A DNA stretch of 26,302 bases from Firmicutes bacterium CAG:884 (lineage in GTDB: Bacteria; Bacillota_I; Bacilli_A; RF39; UBA660), in contig HF993315.1 of NCBI GenBank assembly GCA_000433875.1, positions 1-26,302 on the forward strand, given 5' to 3'. Shown one piece after another: positions 1 through 8,651 of the stretch. Positions within the stretch are counted from its first letter, which is position 1, and every line of letters starts with the position of its first letter. Below the pieces are notes generated by a model that saw only the letters and a program-made list of their open reading frames with translations, did no database searches and was not told the origin of the DNA. The position numbers were made by a program, and so were the translations under genes.

Positions 1-54
1 TCCTACTATTTAATTATACAACAAAATATTTTATATTACAATATTTTTTTGCAA

Positions 55-82
55 CAAAAAAATATACCAATTAAGGTATATT
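55..82 (-). terminator. Rho-independent terminator of the gpmI operon
   Basis: Read on the minus strand, AATATACC and GGTATATT form a perfect 8-bp stem with a 6-nt loop, followed by a run of seven T. The stem starts inside the stop codon of the oxidoreductase gene (stop at 81-83), so it ends the four-gene operon. Seen directly in the sequence. Confidence 0.85.
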
Positions 83-1118
83 ATTTCTTTAACTCTCCCA
101 TTCTACTAGTTGGAACAAAACCACTCTCAGCATTAATAACATCTTCAATTCTATTTACAATAGTCGCGCAAGTAAGCTCAACTGTAGAAGGCCTATTAAT
201 AATCATATTAGTATTAGGTTCACCAATAATACTCCAATTATTACAATCATAATCCTTACTTGAATATACTTTACCAATACACTCAGAAACAATTGTAACA
301 CCCTCTAAAGTTTCAGTCGTAACAACAGCACTCATACCTGTTGCCATTCCCTTTTTAATAACCATATTAAGAGTACTAGATTCAATATCTTCATCATTAT
401 ATTGCGGAACACACTTTTGTGTTTGCTTAACAACATGATAACCAAGCTTATCACATAACCAACCATTAGTATTCCACATATAACTAGGTAAAAACTCACC
501 ATTATTAATTAACTCTTGTCTAGATTCTTCACTAATATTATCACTAGAGGCAATATCTCTTTCAAACTCTTCAGTCGTTAAACCAGCACCATGAGCCTTT
601 GCCAAAGCAATACCATAATCCTCAACATTATAAGAACTACTTCCTTTAATCATTTTAACAGTTGCACTTGCCCCAACTAAAGTAGAAATCAAATTACCCC
701 AAAAAGCATCTTGATAACCACTACCTGTAATCGTACAATTATTTCTTTTAGCAAGTTCATCTATCTCTTCACTTAATTTAGGAGATGAATTAAACGGATA
801 AAAAGCTTCCTCGCAAGTAGTAATAGCATTTATACCAAGTTTAGCGCATAAAAGTAAAGAATCTTTTACATCATTCATTAAACTCATTGTTGTAATAATC
901 ACAATATTAGGTTTAACTTCTCTTAATAATTCTTCAGCATCTTTAGCATCCCTAATCTTAATACCAAGTTCATTTCCACCAAGTAAAGTAGAAACATCCT
1001 TTCCAATAATATTTGGATTAATATCAATTGCACCAACTAATTCATAACCCTTTTCCATAGCATATCTCATTGTATAAAGAGACATCTTTCCACATCCATA
1101 TTGAACAAACTTAATCAT
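81..1118 (-). CDS. 2,4-diaminopentanoate dehydrogenase-like NAD(P)-dependent oxidoreductase
   Basis: The 345-aa protein starts with a Rossmann nucleotide-binding segment (GCGKMS at residues 8-13, acidic end of the second strand near Asp32). It has the ITTCEEAFYPF segment (99-109) and TGSGYQDAFWG (131-141), which resemble the DapB-like family that includes 2,4-diaminopentanoate dehydrogenase of ornithine fermentation. That enzyme oxidises 2,4-diaminopentanoate to 2-amino-4-oxopentanoate. No other ornithine-pathway genes (ornithine aminomutase, OrtA/OrtB) lie here, so the true substrate is uncertain; a related amino-acid dehydrogenase is equally possible. The ATG overlaps the gpmI stop by 4 bp (ATGA), so it is translationally coupled as the last gene of the operon. 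Family is fairly sure, substrate is not. Confidence 0.72.
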   Translation of the reverse strand: MIKFVQYGCGKMSLYTMRYAMEKGYELVGAIDINPNIIGKDVSTLLGGNELGIKIRDAKDAEELLREVKPNIVIITTMSLMNDVKDSLLLCAKLGINAITTCEEAFYPFNSSPKLSEEIDELAKRNNCTITGSGYQDAFWGNLISTLVGASATVKMIKGSSSYNVEDYGIALAKAHGAGLTTEEFERDIASSDNISEESRQELINNGEFLPSYMWNTNGWLCDKLGYHVVKQTQKCVPQYNDEDIESSTLNMVIKKGMATGMSAVVTTETLEGVTIVSECIGKVYSSKDYDCNNWSIIGEPNTNMIINRPSTVELTCATIVNRIEDVINAESGFVPTSRMGELKK

Positions 1119-2626
1119 TTTCTATTCCTTCTTTCTATTAAACATTCGCCTGTCATTTCATTTGGAACACTAAGCCCCATCAAATTAAGTAATGTCGGCG
1201 CGACATCACATAATCTTCCATTATTAACCTTATAATTGTTATCAGTTATTATACAAGGAACTGGACTTACTGAATGACTCGTTACAACATTATCATCACT
1301 ATCAAGCATATAATCACAATTACCATGATCAGCAATTATCATTAATGTATAACCATCTTCTTCTGCCTTTTTATATAATCTTTCTAAACAATTATCAAGA
1401 GCGACTACTGCCTTTTTAGTTGCATCATAATTTCCCGTATGACCAACCATATCACCATTCGCATAATTCAAAACAACCAAATCATAATTATTATCAAGTT
1501 CCTTCATAAGTGTATCTGTTATCAAATAAGCACTCATTTCCGGCTTTAGATCATATGTTTTAACACTAGGAGATGGAATAAGTATTCTTTTAGAATTCTT
1601 CAAATCTCTCTCAATACCACCATCAAAGAAATAAGTAACATGAGCATACTTTTCCGTTTCCGCAATCCTTAATTGCTTTAAACCCAAATTATCAATGTAT
1701 TCTCCAAGTGTATTAATTAATTCCTCATGTTTAAAAGCATTAGAACAAACAACACTATCAGCAACCGGCATCATCGTAACAAGTTTTATATTATTAAACC
1801 TTTTCACATCAAACTCATTAAAATCCTTATTAGTTAAAGCCGTAAAAAGTTCCCTTGCTCTATCAGGTCTATAATTAAATAAAATTAGTCCATCATTATC
1901 ATTTACTAATTTTTCATTTATAATCGTTGGAATAATAAATTCATCATATATTCCTTTTTCATAGCAAGAATTAATTACATCTTTATAACTACTATTTCTA
2001 TTACCTTTACCATAAACAATAGCATCATAACTAAGTTTAATTCGATCATAATTATTATCACGATCCATTGAATAATATCTTCCAGATATTGTAGACAATA
2101 CACCAACATTTAATTCTTTCATTTTTTTAGTTAATTCATCCAAATATTTTATACTTACATTTGGCAAAGTATCTCTTCCATCTAGAAAAGCATGAATATA
2201 AACATTTTGAACATTTTCTTTCTTACATAATTCTAATAAAGCATATAAATGATTAATATGCGAATGAATACCACCATCACTTAACAATCCAAATATGTGA
2301 AGATTTGAATTGTTTTTTTTCGTATGATTAATTACATCCAATATATTTTCATTATCATAAAAACTTTTATCTTTTATAGATTTATTAATTAATTCAAGAG
2401 ACTGATAAACTATTCTACCAGCACCTATATTAGTATGACCAACTTCACTATTACCCATTTGTTTATTAGGAAGACCAACAAACTCACCACTCGCTTCAAG
2501 TAAAGAATGTGGATAATTATTCCATAAATAATTAAATGTTTTTTTATCAGCATTTAAAAAAGCATTTCCCTTTTCCTTTTCTCTTATTCCAACTCCATCA
2601 AGTATACATAATATTACTTTTTGCAT
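1115..2626 (-). CDS. gpmI: 2,3-bisphosphoglycerate-independent phosphoglycerate mutase
   Basis: Interconverts 3- and 2-phosphoglycerate in glycolysis using two Mn ions and a phosphoserine intermediate. The 503-aa length is normal for the family. Visible motifs in order: metal-binding DGVG at 10-13, the nucleophile Ser60 in MGNSEVGHTNIGAGR, LLSDGGIHSH (114-123), HAFLDGRDT (145-153), SGRYYSMDRD, FNYRPDRARE, NGDMVGHTG and IADHGNCD. All catalytic segments are present, so the enzyme should be active. The SD AGGAGG lies 5 nt before the ATG. The gene begins inside the end of the glycosyltransferase gene (13-bp overlap) and its stop overlaps the next start. A glycolytic enzyme inside a glycan-type operon is unusual; in many Firmicutes it sits with gapA-pgk-tpi-eno. 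Confidence 0.96.
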   Translation of the reverse strand: MQKVILCILDGVGIREKEKGNAFLNADKKTFNYLWNNYPHSLLEASGEFVGLPNKQMGNSEVGHTNIGAGRIVYQSLELINKSIKDKSFYDNENILDVINHTKKNNSNLHIFGLLSDGGIHSHINHLYALLELCKKENVQNVYIHAFLDGRDTLPNVSIKYLDELTKKMKELNVGVLSTISGRYYSMDRDNNYDRIKLSYDAIVYGKGNRNSSYKDVINSCYEKGIYDEFIIPTIINEKLVNDNDGLILFNYRPDRARELFTALTNKDFNEFDVKRFNNIKLVTMMPVADSVVCSNAFKHEELINTLGEYIDNLGLKQLRIAETEKYAHVTYFFDGGIERDLKNSKRILIPSPSVKTYDLKPEMSAYLITDTLMKELDNNYDLVVLNYANGDMVGHTGNYDATKKAVVALDNCLERLYKKAEEDGYTLMIIADHGNCDYMLDSDDNVVTSHSVSPVPCIITDNNYKVNNGRLCDVAPTLLNLMGLSVPNEMTGECLIERRNRK

Positions 2627-3750
2627 ATTGCCTCCTTGTATATTTCATAAGCTTTACCTGCAACCTCTTTTTCAGAAAACCTAACTATACTTTCCCTTAA
2701 TTTTAAAGGATCATATTTATCATAATTATTATATAATTTTATAATTGCATTTTTTAAAGATTGAACATCATTCTTTTCACACAATACTCCATTACTTTCA
2801 TCAATATATTCTTCCGGCCCCAAACATTTAGTTGAAACAACCGGTATACCGGTCGCTAAAGCTTCAATCCCTGGAATTGCAAATGATTCAATTTCACTAC
2901 TAATTACTAAAGCATGTTCACTCTTAAATATTTCATTTATTTCTTTCTTATTTTTTCTACCTAAAAAAGTAACCTTATTATCCATACCAAGTTCTCTGCA
3001 CTTATTTTTATAATATTTTTCATAAAAACCATCACCAATTACATCCAAATGAATATCAATATCTTTTATTTCTTTTATAGCCTTAAAAATATTATCAATT
3101 TTCTTTCCCTCTCTTAAAGCACACAAAGAAACCAAATTAAAAGTTTTATTAATTTTCCTTTTTCCATAATTTTGATAATTATCAATATTCACTAAATTAG
3201 GAAGAACATAACACTTATCCATATATTTTAAAGCAACCTTTTGCATATATGAACTAACGCAAGAATAAGTAACTTTATTTAATAATTGATTTGTATATTT
3301 ATTTAGTGGCTCTCTAAAAAATCTTTCCAAATTACCACAATGTTCCGTTATAACAACTGGAATATTTAACTTCTGACCAACTATATATGTAGCATATCCA
3401 GCAGGAAGCGTAACTTGTGCGTGTAATATATCTGGTTTACCATTTATTTTTATATAATCCTTAACAGCTTTATATAAAGCATTTGTATATGTTTTTATTG
3501 CTAAATCAAAACTAATAGGACCATAATTTAAAATCTTATAATGATAAACATTATAATTTTTTTCTTTTTCAATTTCCCTTTTCTTCATAAAAAGATATTT
3601 AAAAGGTTTAGATAATCTTTGTCTACTAATATATAACATATCAGCTTCTATATTATTTTTATTTAAAGCTTCTGTAAAATCTTTATGATAAGCTCCCATT
3701 AATTTATCTTCACCACTCGGATACCAAGTTGGTATTACTAAGACTTTCAT
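2614..3750 (-). CDS. GT4-family glycosyltransferase (GT-B fold)
   Basis: The 378-aa protein looks like a retaining GT-B glycosyltransferase that transfers a sugar from a nucleotide-sugar donor. The N-terminal half starts MKVLVIPTWYPSGED and contains the acceptor-side segment HAQVTLPAGY (110-119) and ITEHCGN. The C-terminal donor domain has VIGDG (237-241) and the E-x7-E element of GT4, Glu288 to Glu296 in EIESFAIPGIEAL. There is no signal peptide or membrane span, so it is cytoplasmic or peripheral. The start overlaps the ATP-grasp stop by 4 bp (ATGA). Donor and acceptor cannot be read from sequence; the ATP-grasp neighbour suggests a cell-surface glycan or exopolysaccharide. Confidence 0.9.
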   Translation of the reverse strand: MKVLVIPTWYPSGEDKLMGAYHKDFTEALNKNNIEADMLYISRQRLSKPFKYLFMKKREIEKEKNYNVYHYKILNYGPISFDLAIKTYTNALYKAVKDYIKINGKPDILHAQVTLPAGYATYIVGQKLNIPVVITEHCGNLERFFREPLNKYTNQLLNKVTYSCVSSYMQKVALKYMDKCYVLPNLVNIDNYQNYGKRKINKTFNLVSLCALREGKKIDNIFKAIKEIKDIDIHLDVIGDGFYEKYYKNKCRELGMDNKVTFLGRKNKKEINEIFKSEHALVISSEIESFAIPGIEALATGIPVVSTKCLGPEEYIDESNGVLCEKNDVQSLKNAIIKLYNNYDKYDPLKLRESIVRFSEKEVAGKAYEIYKEAICKK

Positions 3751-4754
3751 ATTTTATAATTAGTTCCTTCCTCTTTATTAATAATATCTAAACAATGTCT
3801 CATTATATCTTTTCTACCTCTTTTAGATAAAACCTGTATCAAATCAAATCCTGGTCTTCTATTACCTTCAATCAAAGTAGCGCCTTCATCAGTTAAAGCA
3901 ACATCCCATCCTACCATATGAATATTATTATTTACTAAACTCGCATCAAGAACTAGTTTTTTTGCTTTTTCCCAATTAGGTAAAACAAATCCATCAAACT
4001 TAACTTTACTTTTGGGATGAACTTCATAATGATTTAAATCTTTATCAATAGCATCACCAATTAAAATACCTTTTTCTAAATCAATTTTACATCCCATACC
4101 ACCTTGATGAAAATTGTCTACATTATTAATACCATTTCCAATACGCATTGCTGCATATACAATTTCACTTTTACCATTATATGAAAAAGTCATTATTCTA
4201 ATGGTGTTAACGCTTTCTTTGCACAACCTATTTACTTCTTTATTTTGTTTTACGTATTCTTCAATAAAAAGATGGTTTTCATTCAAATAATTATAAAAAT
4301 CATTTACATTTTTAATATTTTTTCTATATTCTTTATATACACCTTTACCACCTAAACCATCATATGGTTTAACCATAAACTCCTCATTTTTATCTAAAAA
4401 TGCCTTCAATTCTTCAATAGTTCCACCTGCAAAGAAACTTCTATTTATATAATCCTTAAAATTATTTAAAAAATTAGGTTTTATTGTAAAAAAAGTCTTA
4501 TATTTAGCCGGAGATACAATCTCATAGAATTTATCTTGATGCTTTATAGTTACATATTCATCTATCTCTTTAAATGTTTTATTATATAATTCATAATTCA
4601 AATAATCACTATAACCACATCCTGTTTTCAAAAACGTTAATAAAAAATGATTAAATAAGAAAAACTCCGATTTTTTTTCTTTTTTACTTATTTCTTTCAA
4701 ATTGTTTTTAAATCTTTTTAAATTACCTGCTCTTGCATATTCAATTAAACCCAT
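3747..4754 (-). CDS. Sugar-transfer-associated ATP-grasp protein
   Basis: The 335-aa protein has an ATP-grasp core: MVKPYDGLGGKGVY (127-140) is the Lys plus glycine-rich nucleotide loop, IEEYVKQ (164-170) the adenine-contact segment, RIMTF (186-190) a core strand, and GWDVALTDEGATLIEGNRRPG (282-302, Asp284/Glu296/Asn298) the metal-binding end. This matches the ATP-grasp group found in sugar-transfer and polysaccharide loci; members presumably ligate an amino or carboxyl group onto a glycan precursor, but the reaction is unknown. It is the first gene of the operon: SD AAGGAG lies 8 nt before the ATG and a promoter lies at 4778-4806. The next gene (GT4) overlaps by 4 bp, supporting a joint role. 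Confidence 0.85.
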   Translation of the reverse strand: MGLIEYARAGNLKRFKNNLKEISKKEKKSEFFLFNHFLLTFLKTGCGYSDYLNYELYNKTFKEIDEYVTIKHQDKFYEIVSPAKYKTFFTIKPNFLNNFKDYINRSFFAGGTIEELKAFLDKNEEFMVKPYDGLGGKGVYKEYRKNIKNVNDFYNYLNENHLFIEEYVKQNKEVNRLCKESVNTIRIMTFSYNGKSEIVYAAMRIGNGINNVDNFHQGGMGCKIDLEKGILIGDAIDKDLNHYEVHPKSKVKFDGFVLPNWEKAKKLVLDASLVNNNIHMVGWDVALTDEGATLIEGNRRPGFDLIQVLSKRGRKDIMRHCLDIINKEEGTNYKI

Positions 4755-4777
4755 AACTAGTCTCCTTATCTAGTAAT

Positions 4778-4806
4778 ATTTTATCAAATTATTTATAATA
4801 AGTAAA
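4778..4806 (-). promoter_or_regulatory. Sigma-A type promoter of the ATP-grasp/GT4/gpmI operon
   Basis: On the minus strand a -35 TTTACT (4801-4806) and a -10 TAAAAT (4778-4783) are separated by exactly 17 bp and lie about 25 bp before the ATG. It is the only promoter-like pair seen in front of this operon. Confidence 0.6.
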
Positions 4807-4807
4807 T

Positions 4808-4831
4808 AACCAAGACACTATGTTCTTGGTT
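4808..4831 (-). terminator. Hairpin terminator after the TPR-like membrane protein gene
   Basis: AACCAAGA and TCTTGGTT form a perfect 8-bp stem. The stop codon of the upstream gene (TAG, 4818-4820) sits in the 8-nt loop. The tail is only moderately T-rich, so termination may be partial, and the next operon's -35 box lies directly behind it. Confidence 0.6.
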
Positions 4832-6191
4832 TTAATTCAATTATTTGATTTCCAAAAAGAATCGTTAATTTATCTTTAGAAAATCCTTTTACAATATATA
4901 TTACTCTATATTCCCCATTTTGATCTTTAAAATAAATAGCATTATTTTTAAGCTTATATTCATAAATTGCTGAATCAGTATCATACGGTAAACCAATTAA
5001 ACTACCATTTTTTATTTCATTAAAACAAGTATCACTTGATTCATAAAATGATAATTTCATAGAAAAACCATTATCATTTAAATAATACCAATTATTTATA
5101 ACTGTATATATTGGTTTATCTAATATAGAACTAGCATCTTTATAATCTTTTATTTCATTTAACAATTTAAAAGCAGTTCCAATATAACCATTATATTGTA
5201 ATTCCTTAGCATAAATATATTTTGTTTCATTTAATATATCTTTTGCAGGAGTTATAATTTGAGCTGGTTCTTCTAATAATTCAATTATTCTTTTATAGTT
5301 TTTTTCTTTAAATAACCTCATTGAATCTAAATAATTTGATACATAATTAAGTTGAATATTACTTTCGATATTATTTAAATCATCATAATTTACATCTTCA
5401 TTATTATTTATTTGTTTTATTAAATCAATATATTTTATATATTCTTTAGCATTCAATATATTTGCTTTAGAAAAACTATCATATGCTAAATCTATATCTA
5501 GTTTTTGAATATAATCTAATCCCTCAATATAATTAATATAATTATTAGCATTTTTAAAATCCGATACTTTATTAAATTCTTCTTTAGCATCTTTATATTT
5601 TTTATTTTCCATATATTCTAAACCATTAATATATATATTATATTTTGAACATTCTTTATACTTGCGAGCATAACAAAAATCTTTTAATTCTAAATAGTTA
5701 TTATCATTAAATAATGATACATATTTACTATACTTGTTTTCTATATTTATCTTACCATATATACCAGCGCCTAAAACAATTAAACCAATTAATATAAAGA
5801 TAAAAGCGCTAACGAAATAATAATTAATCCGCGACATTTTTTTAGTTAATTCTTTACTAGTAATTTCTGCGTTCTCTTTAGTTTCATCCTTAAGTAAATG
5901 TAACCTCATCTTCAAAGTTAACTTTTGAGGAATTGGTAACTCCGGTGGTCTTTTAACTTTAACAGGCATCCTTGGAATTGGTAGTTCTGGCGGATGGGGT
6001 GCTTTTTCTATTTCTTTTTTATCAATAACAACATCATTTACTCGTTTTATTTTTCCTCTTTCATCAGGATTAATAAGACGTGTACTACTCTCATTACCAC
6101 CCACTAAATCACTTTTAATTTCAAACTCAATCGTTTTTTTATTATTATTTTCTTCTTCATCATTTATTATAATTTTCGGTAACTCTTTCAT
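4818..6191 (-). CDS. Unrecognised single-pass membrane protein with TPR-like extracellular part
   Basis: I do not recognise this 457-aa protein. Residues 1-124 are charged and cytoplasmic, with two copies of the proline motif PPELPIP (about 67-73 and 82-88). One membrane helix follows (about 125-145), then roughly 310 residues outside the cell. The outer part has repeating Tyr/Leu/Ala helix pairs (NGLEYMENKKYKDAKEEF, EGLDYIQKLDIDLAYDSF) typical of TPR-like arrays, and a C-terminal beta-rich section. The ATG at 6191 follows AGAGGTG closely; a GTG at 6197 is an alternative. The gene has its own strong promoter just behind pbpB. Position next to division genes and the topology suggest a scaffold at the envelope, but this is inference. 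Confidence 0.75.
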   Translation of the reverse strand: MKELPKIIINDEEENNNKKTIEFEIKSDLVGGNESSTRLINPDERGKIKRVNDVVIDKKEIEKAPHPPELPIPRMPVKVKRPPELPIPQKLTLKMRLHLLKDETKENAEITSKELTKKMSRINYYFVSAFIFILIGLIVLGAGIYGKINIENKYSKYVSLFNDNNYLELKDFCYARKYKECSKYNIYINGLEYMENKKYKDAKEEFNKVSDFKNANNYINYIEGLDYIQKLDIDLAYDSFSKANILNAKEYIKYIDLIKQINNNEDVNYDDLNNIESNIQLNYVSNYLDSMRLFKEKNYKRIIELLEEPAQIITPAKDILNETKYIYAKELQYNGYIGTAFKLLNEIKDYKDASSILDKPIYTVINNWYYLNDNGFSMKLSFYESSDTCFNEIKNGSLIGLPYDTDSAIYEYKLKNNAIYFKDQNGEYRVIYIVKGFSKDKLTILFGNQIIELKPRT

Positions 6192-6212
6192 AGACACCTC
6201 TATTCTTATTTC

Positions 6213-6241
6213 ATTATACCAAAGAAAAAGTAATTTTTCAA
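6213..6241 (-). promoter_or_regulatory. Strong sigma-A promoter before the TPR-like membrane protein gene
   Basis: On the minus strand -35 TTGAAA (6236-6241) and -10 TATAAT (6213-6218) are spaced by 17 bp, with an extended-10 TGG directly before TATAAT. It lies at the end of pbpB, so the downstream gene can be expressed independently of the division cluster. Confidence 0.8.
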
Positions 6242-6249
6242 TTACTCTT
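6225..6249 (-). terminator. Probable terminator at the end of pbpB
   Basis: On the minus strand GTAATT-GAAA-AATTAC forms a 6-bp stem with a tetraloop followed by TTTTTCTTT. The stop codon of pbpB lies in the 5' arm and the hairpin overlaps the -35 region of the next promoter, so one short stretch ends the division operon and starts the next unit. Confidence 0.6.
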
Positions 6250-8347
6250 TTTCTTTTAACACCAATTTTACTATCATTTCCTTATCAATAATAGTATTTT
6301 CTTTTATATCTTGATTTATTACATAACCATTTCCTTCAATATCACAAGTTATACCTAACATAGAACATAATTTTTTAGTTTCTTTTAATGATAAACCTAT
6401 AAATGAAGGCATCTTAATTTCTTTACCATTTGTTTTTAGAATTACAACATCATTTTCAACAACCATCGTATTTACACTTGGATATTGATCAATTATTTTA
6501 TTTCCATTTCCAATTACAAATAATTTAACACCTTCCATATCAGCATCATTTATATCTTTATTAAAATAATTTTTCATTCCAAATGATGACAAAGTTTCTT
6601 TTGGAACATTCGATAAATCCAAATATTTAGAAACATCACTTGCAACTGTTTTGACTAATTTACTTAAATTACTAGTTGGACCAGAAGTTGGTTTTTTCAT
6701 AGCAGCATATACAATTATTTGTGGATCATCATAAGGAAACATTCCGGCAAAAGAATAAATATAGTTATATCCCCCGCTTTCATACGAACCCTTTTGATTA
6801 TTCCATATTTCACCGGTACCAGTTTTACCAATTATTCCTAAATTTTCTCGGTAATACAAACTACCAGTTGTATATACATCTTTTCCTTCAACAACATCTT
6901 TTAAAAGTTCTTTCATTTTATTTACAGTATCAATTGAAACTAATCTTTCACTTTCTTGCTTTTTTCCTTCATATACAATTTCACTCGTTGATGTATTAAC
7001 TATCTTTTTAACAATATATGGTTTTAACATTTTCCCATTATTTGCAATTATTGATAAACCTTGTAAATGTTGAATCGGGGTTGTTGTTATACCTTGACCA
7101 AAAGTAGCATTCGCAACTTCCAAATCATAATTAAATGATATTTTACCAGATAATTCCCTTGATAATTCAACACCTGTCTTTTCACCAAAACCATATTTTT
7201 TATAACAATCTAACAATTCTTGCTTTGTTATAAAGTTACGCATTAAATTAACGGCACCTGTATTACTTGAATACTCAAATCCTTTATCAAATGATATTGT
7301 ACCAAATCCCTTAGTATTCCAGTCTTTAATTGTTCCGCCACCCTCAATTTTAATAATACCACTTTCAAATGTTTTTGTCCCTTCGTAAGTTCCCTTTTCA
7401 ATAGCGCACATATATGAATATGTTTTCATAGTTGAACCAGGTTCAAAAGCATATGAAACAAGTGGATTTTCATAATTAGTAATATTTAATTTATTAGGAT
7501 TAAATGAAGGTGTTGTACTTGATGCAAGAATTGCTCCTGTTTTAGCATCCATAAGTGCGATTACTGCCCATTCTGGTTTAGCATTTTTTTCAAGTTCTTT
7601 CATTGCACTTTCAGTAAATCTTTCAATGTTTGAATCAATTGTCAAATATATATCATTACCATTTTTAGCATCTACTCTCTCTTCTGGTGTATCTGGTATT
7701 TGTCTACCAGAAGTATCTTGTTCATATTTAAAATATCCATCAGTTCCTGTTAACTCTTTATTATAAAGTCCTTCAATTCCAAGTTCACCAATAATTACTT
7801 TAGAATTATCTTTAACATAAGTTTTAGCATACCCAACTATATATGAAGCAAAATCACCATTTGGATAATTTCTTTTAGTATCTTCAATAAACTCAATACC
7901 TGTTATATCTAAAGCTTCAACCTCTTCTTTTTTTTGAATCGTTATACCTCTTCCTTCAGGACCAAGTTCAACTTGATAAAGATTTTGACTCAAAAGTTTA
8001 ACTAACCTTGTCTTATCCATATTTAAAACTGGTGAAAGTTTTGTTGCCGCCTCTTCTACATTTTGAATGCGATCACTTCTAGAACTTGAAAGAATCGCGA
8101 CTACTGTATAAGAAGTTACATTACGCGCAAGGACATCACCTGATGCATCATATATTACGCCCCTATTAGCTCTTAGTATTTTTTTAGTTGTATTTCTTCT
8201 CGATGCAAACTCCTGAATATTGATTCCATCAACATTAGGTGATAAAGCAATATAAGCCATTCTAAGTTCGATCACAAAAAAAGAAATCAATATAAATACT
8301 GTTGATATTTTAATAAACGGCCATTTTTTTGATTTCTCTTTTTTCAT
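6242..8347 (-). CDS. pbpB: Class B penicillin-binding protein (FtsI/PBP2B/SpoVD type) with one PASTA domain
   Basis: Septal transpeptidase that cross-links peptidoglycan during division. The 701-aa protein has a short basic cytoplasmic tail, a membrane helix (about 10-32), a dimerisation/pedestal domain with RGVIYDASGDVLA (62-74), and the transpeptidase domain. Catalytic motifs are intact: S305-T-M-K308, S360-S-N362 and K508-T-G510. The last 60 residues form a PASTA domain (IKMPSFIGLSLKETKKL...), as in Gram-positive PBP2B/SpoVD proteins. Start ATG with GGGAG 8 nt upstream; the SD overlaps the ftsL stop. Position behind ftsL identifies it as the division PBP. B. subtilis-type clusters continue into mur genes or spoVD; here the operon ends. 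Confidence 0.95.
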   Translation of the reverse strand: MKKEKSKKWPFIKISTVFILISFFVIELRMAYIALSPNVDGINIQEFASRRNTTKKILRANRGVIYDASGDVLARNVTSYTVVAILSSSRSDRIQNVEEAATKLSPVLNMDKTRLVKLLSQNLYQVELGPEGRGITIQKKEEVEALDITGIEFIEDTKRNYPNGDFASYIVGYAKTYVKDNSKVIIGELGIEGLYNKELTGTDGYFKYEQDTSGRQIPDTPEERVDAKNGNDIYLTIDSNIERFTESAMKELEKNAKPEWAVIALMDAKTGAILASSTTPSFNPNKLNITNYENPLVSYAFEPGSTMKTYSYMCAIEKGTYEGTKTFESGIIKIEGGGTIKDWNTKGFGTISFDKGFEYSSNTGAVNLMRNFITKQELLDCYKKYGFGEKTGVELSRELSGKISFNYDLEVANATFGQGITTTPIQHLQGLSIIANNGKMLKPYIVKKIVNTSTSEIVYEGKKQESERLVSIDTVNKMKELLKDVVEGKDVYTTGSLYYRENLGIIGKTGTGEIWNNQKGSYESGGYNYIYSFAGMFPYDDPQIIVYAAMKKPTSGPTSNLSKLVKTVASDVSKYLDLSNVPKETLSSFGMKNYFNKDINDADMEGVKLFVIGNGNKIIDQYPSVNTMVVENDVVILKTNGKEIKMPSFIGLSLKETKKLCSMLGITCDIEGNGYVINQDIKENTIIDKEMIVKLVLKEKE

Positions 8348-8358
8348 ATAATTACTCC

Positions 8359-8649
8359 CTACTTGTTAATAATTAATATATTCTCATTATTATATCCTAA
8401 TCCCATTTCTTTTACAACTGCTAAAATATTTTCAAATGAGGTTAATTCATTTACTTTCATTGTTAAACTTTCATTTTTTTTACTTTGTTCACTTATACTA
8501 TGTTTTGTTTTTTCAATACTCATATTTAAATGACTAACTTCTGCTCCCCCAAAGATTTTCACTAAGAAAATACATACTAGTGCAAGAGTTGCAAATAAAT
8601 ATAAGGTTGTATCTAATTTTGTGAATGTCTTTTTCTTAGTTCTCTTCAT
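8359..8649 (-). CDS. ftsL: FtsL-like cell division protein
   Basis: The 96-aa protein has a basic N-terminal tail, one membrane helix (about 14-31) and an extracytoplasmic heptad-like segment (about 38-70) rich in Ser/Lys/Glu. This is the size and topology of FtsL, which partners DivIC/FtsB and activates the septal PBP. Primary sequence is poorly conserved in this family, so the call rests on topology and on the place between rsmH and pbpB. SD AGGAG sits 7 nt before the ATG and overlaps the rsmH stop. The TAG stop overlaps the pbpB SD. Confidence 0.8.
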   Translation of the reverse strand: MKRTKKKTFTKLDTTLYLFATLALVCIFLVKIFGGAEVSHLNMSIEKTKHSISEQSKKNESLTMKVNELTSFENILAVVKEMGLGYNNENILIINK

Positions 8650-8651
8650 CT

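Noticed and set aside
6721..6999. Plus-strand frame inside pbpB
   Set aside because: Antisense shadow of the transpeptidase domain; His/Tyr/Phe-rich composition and no SD.
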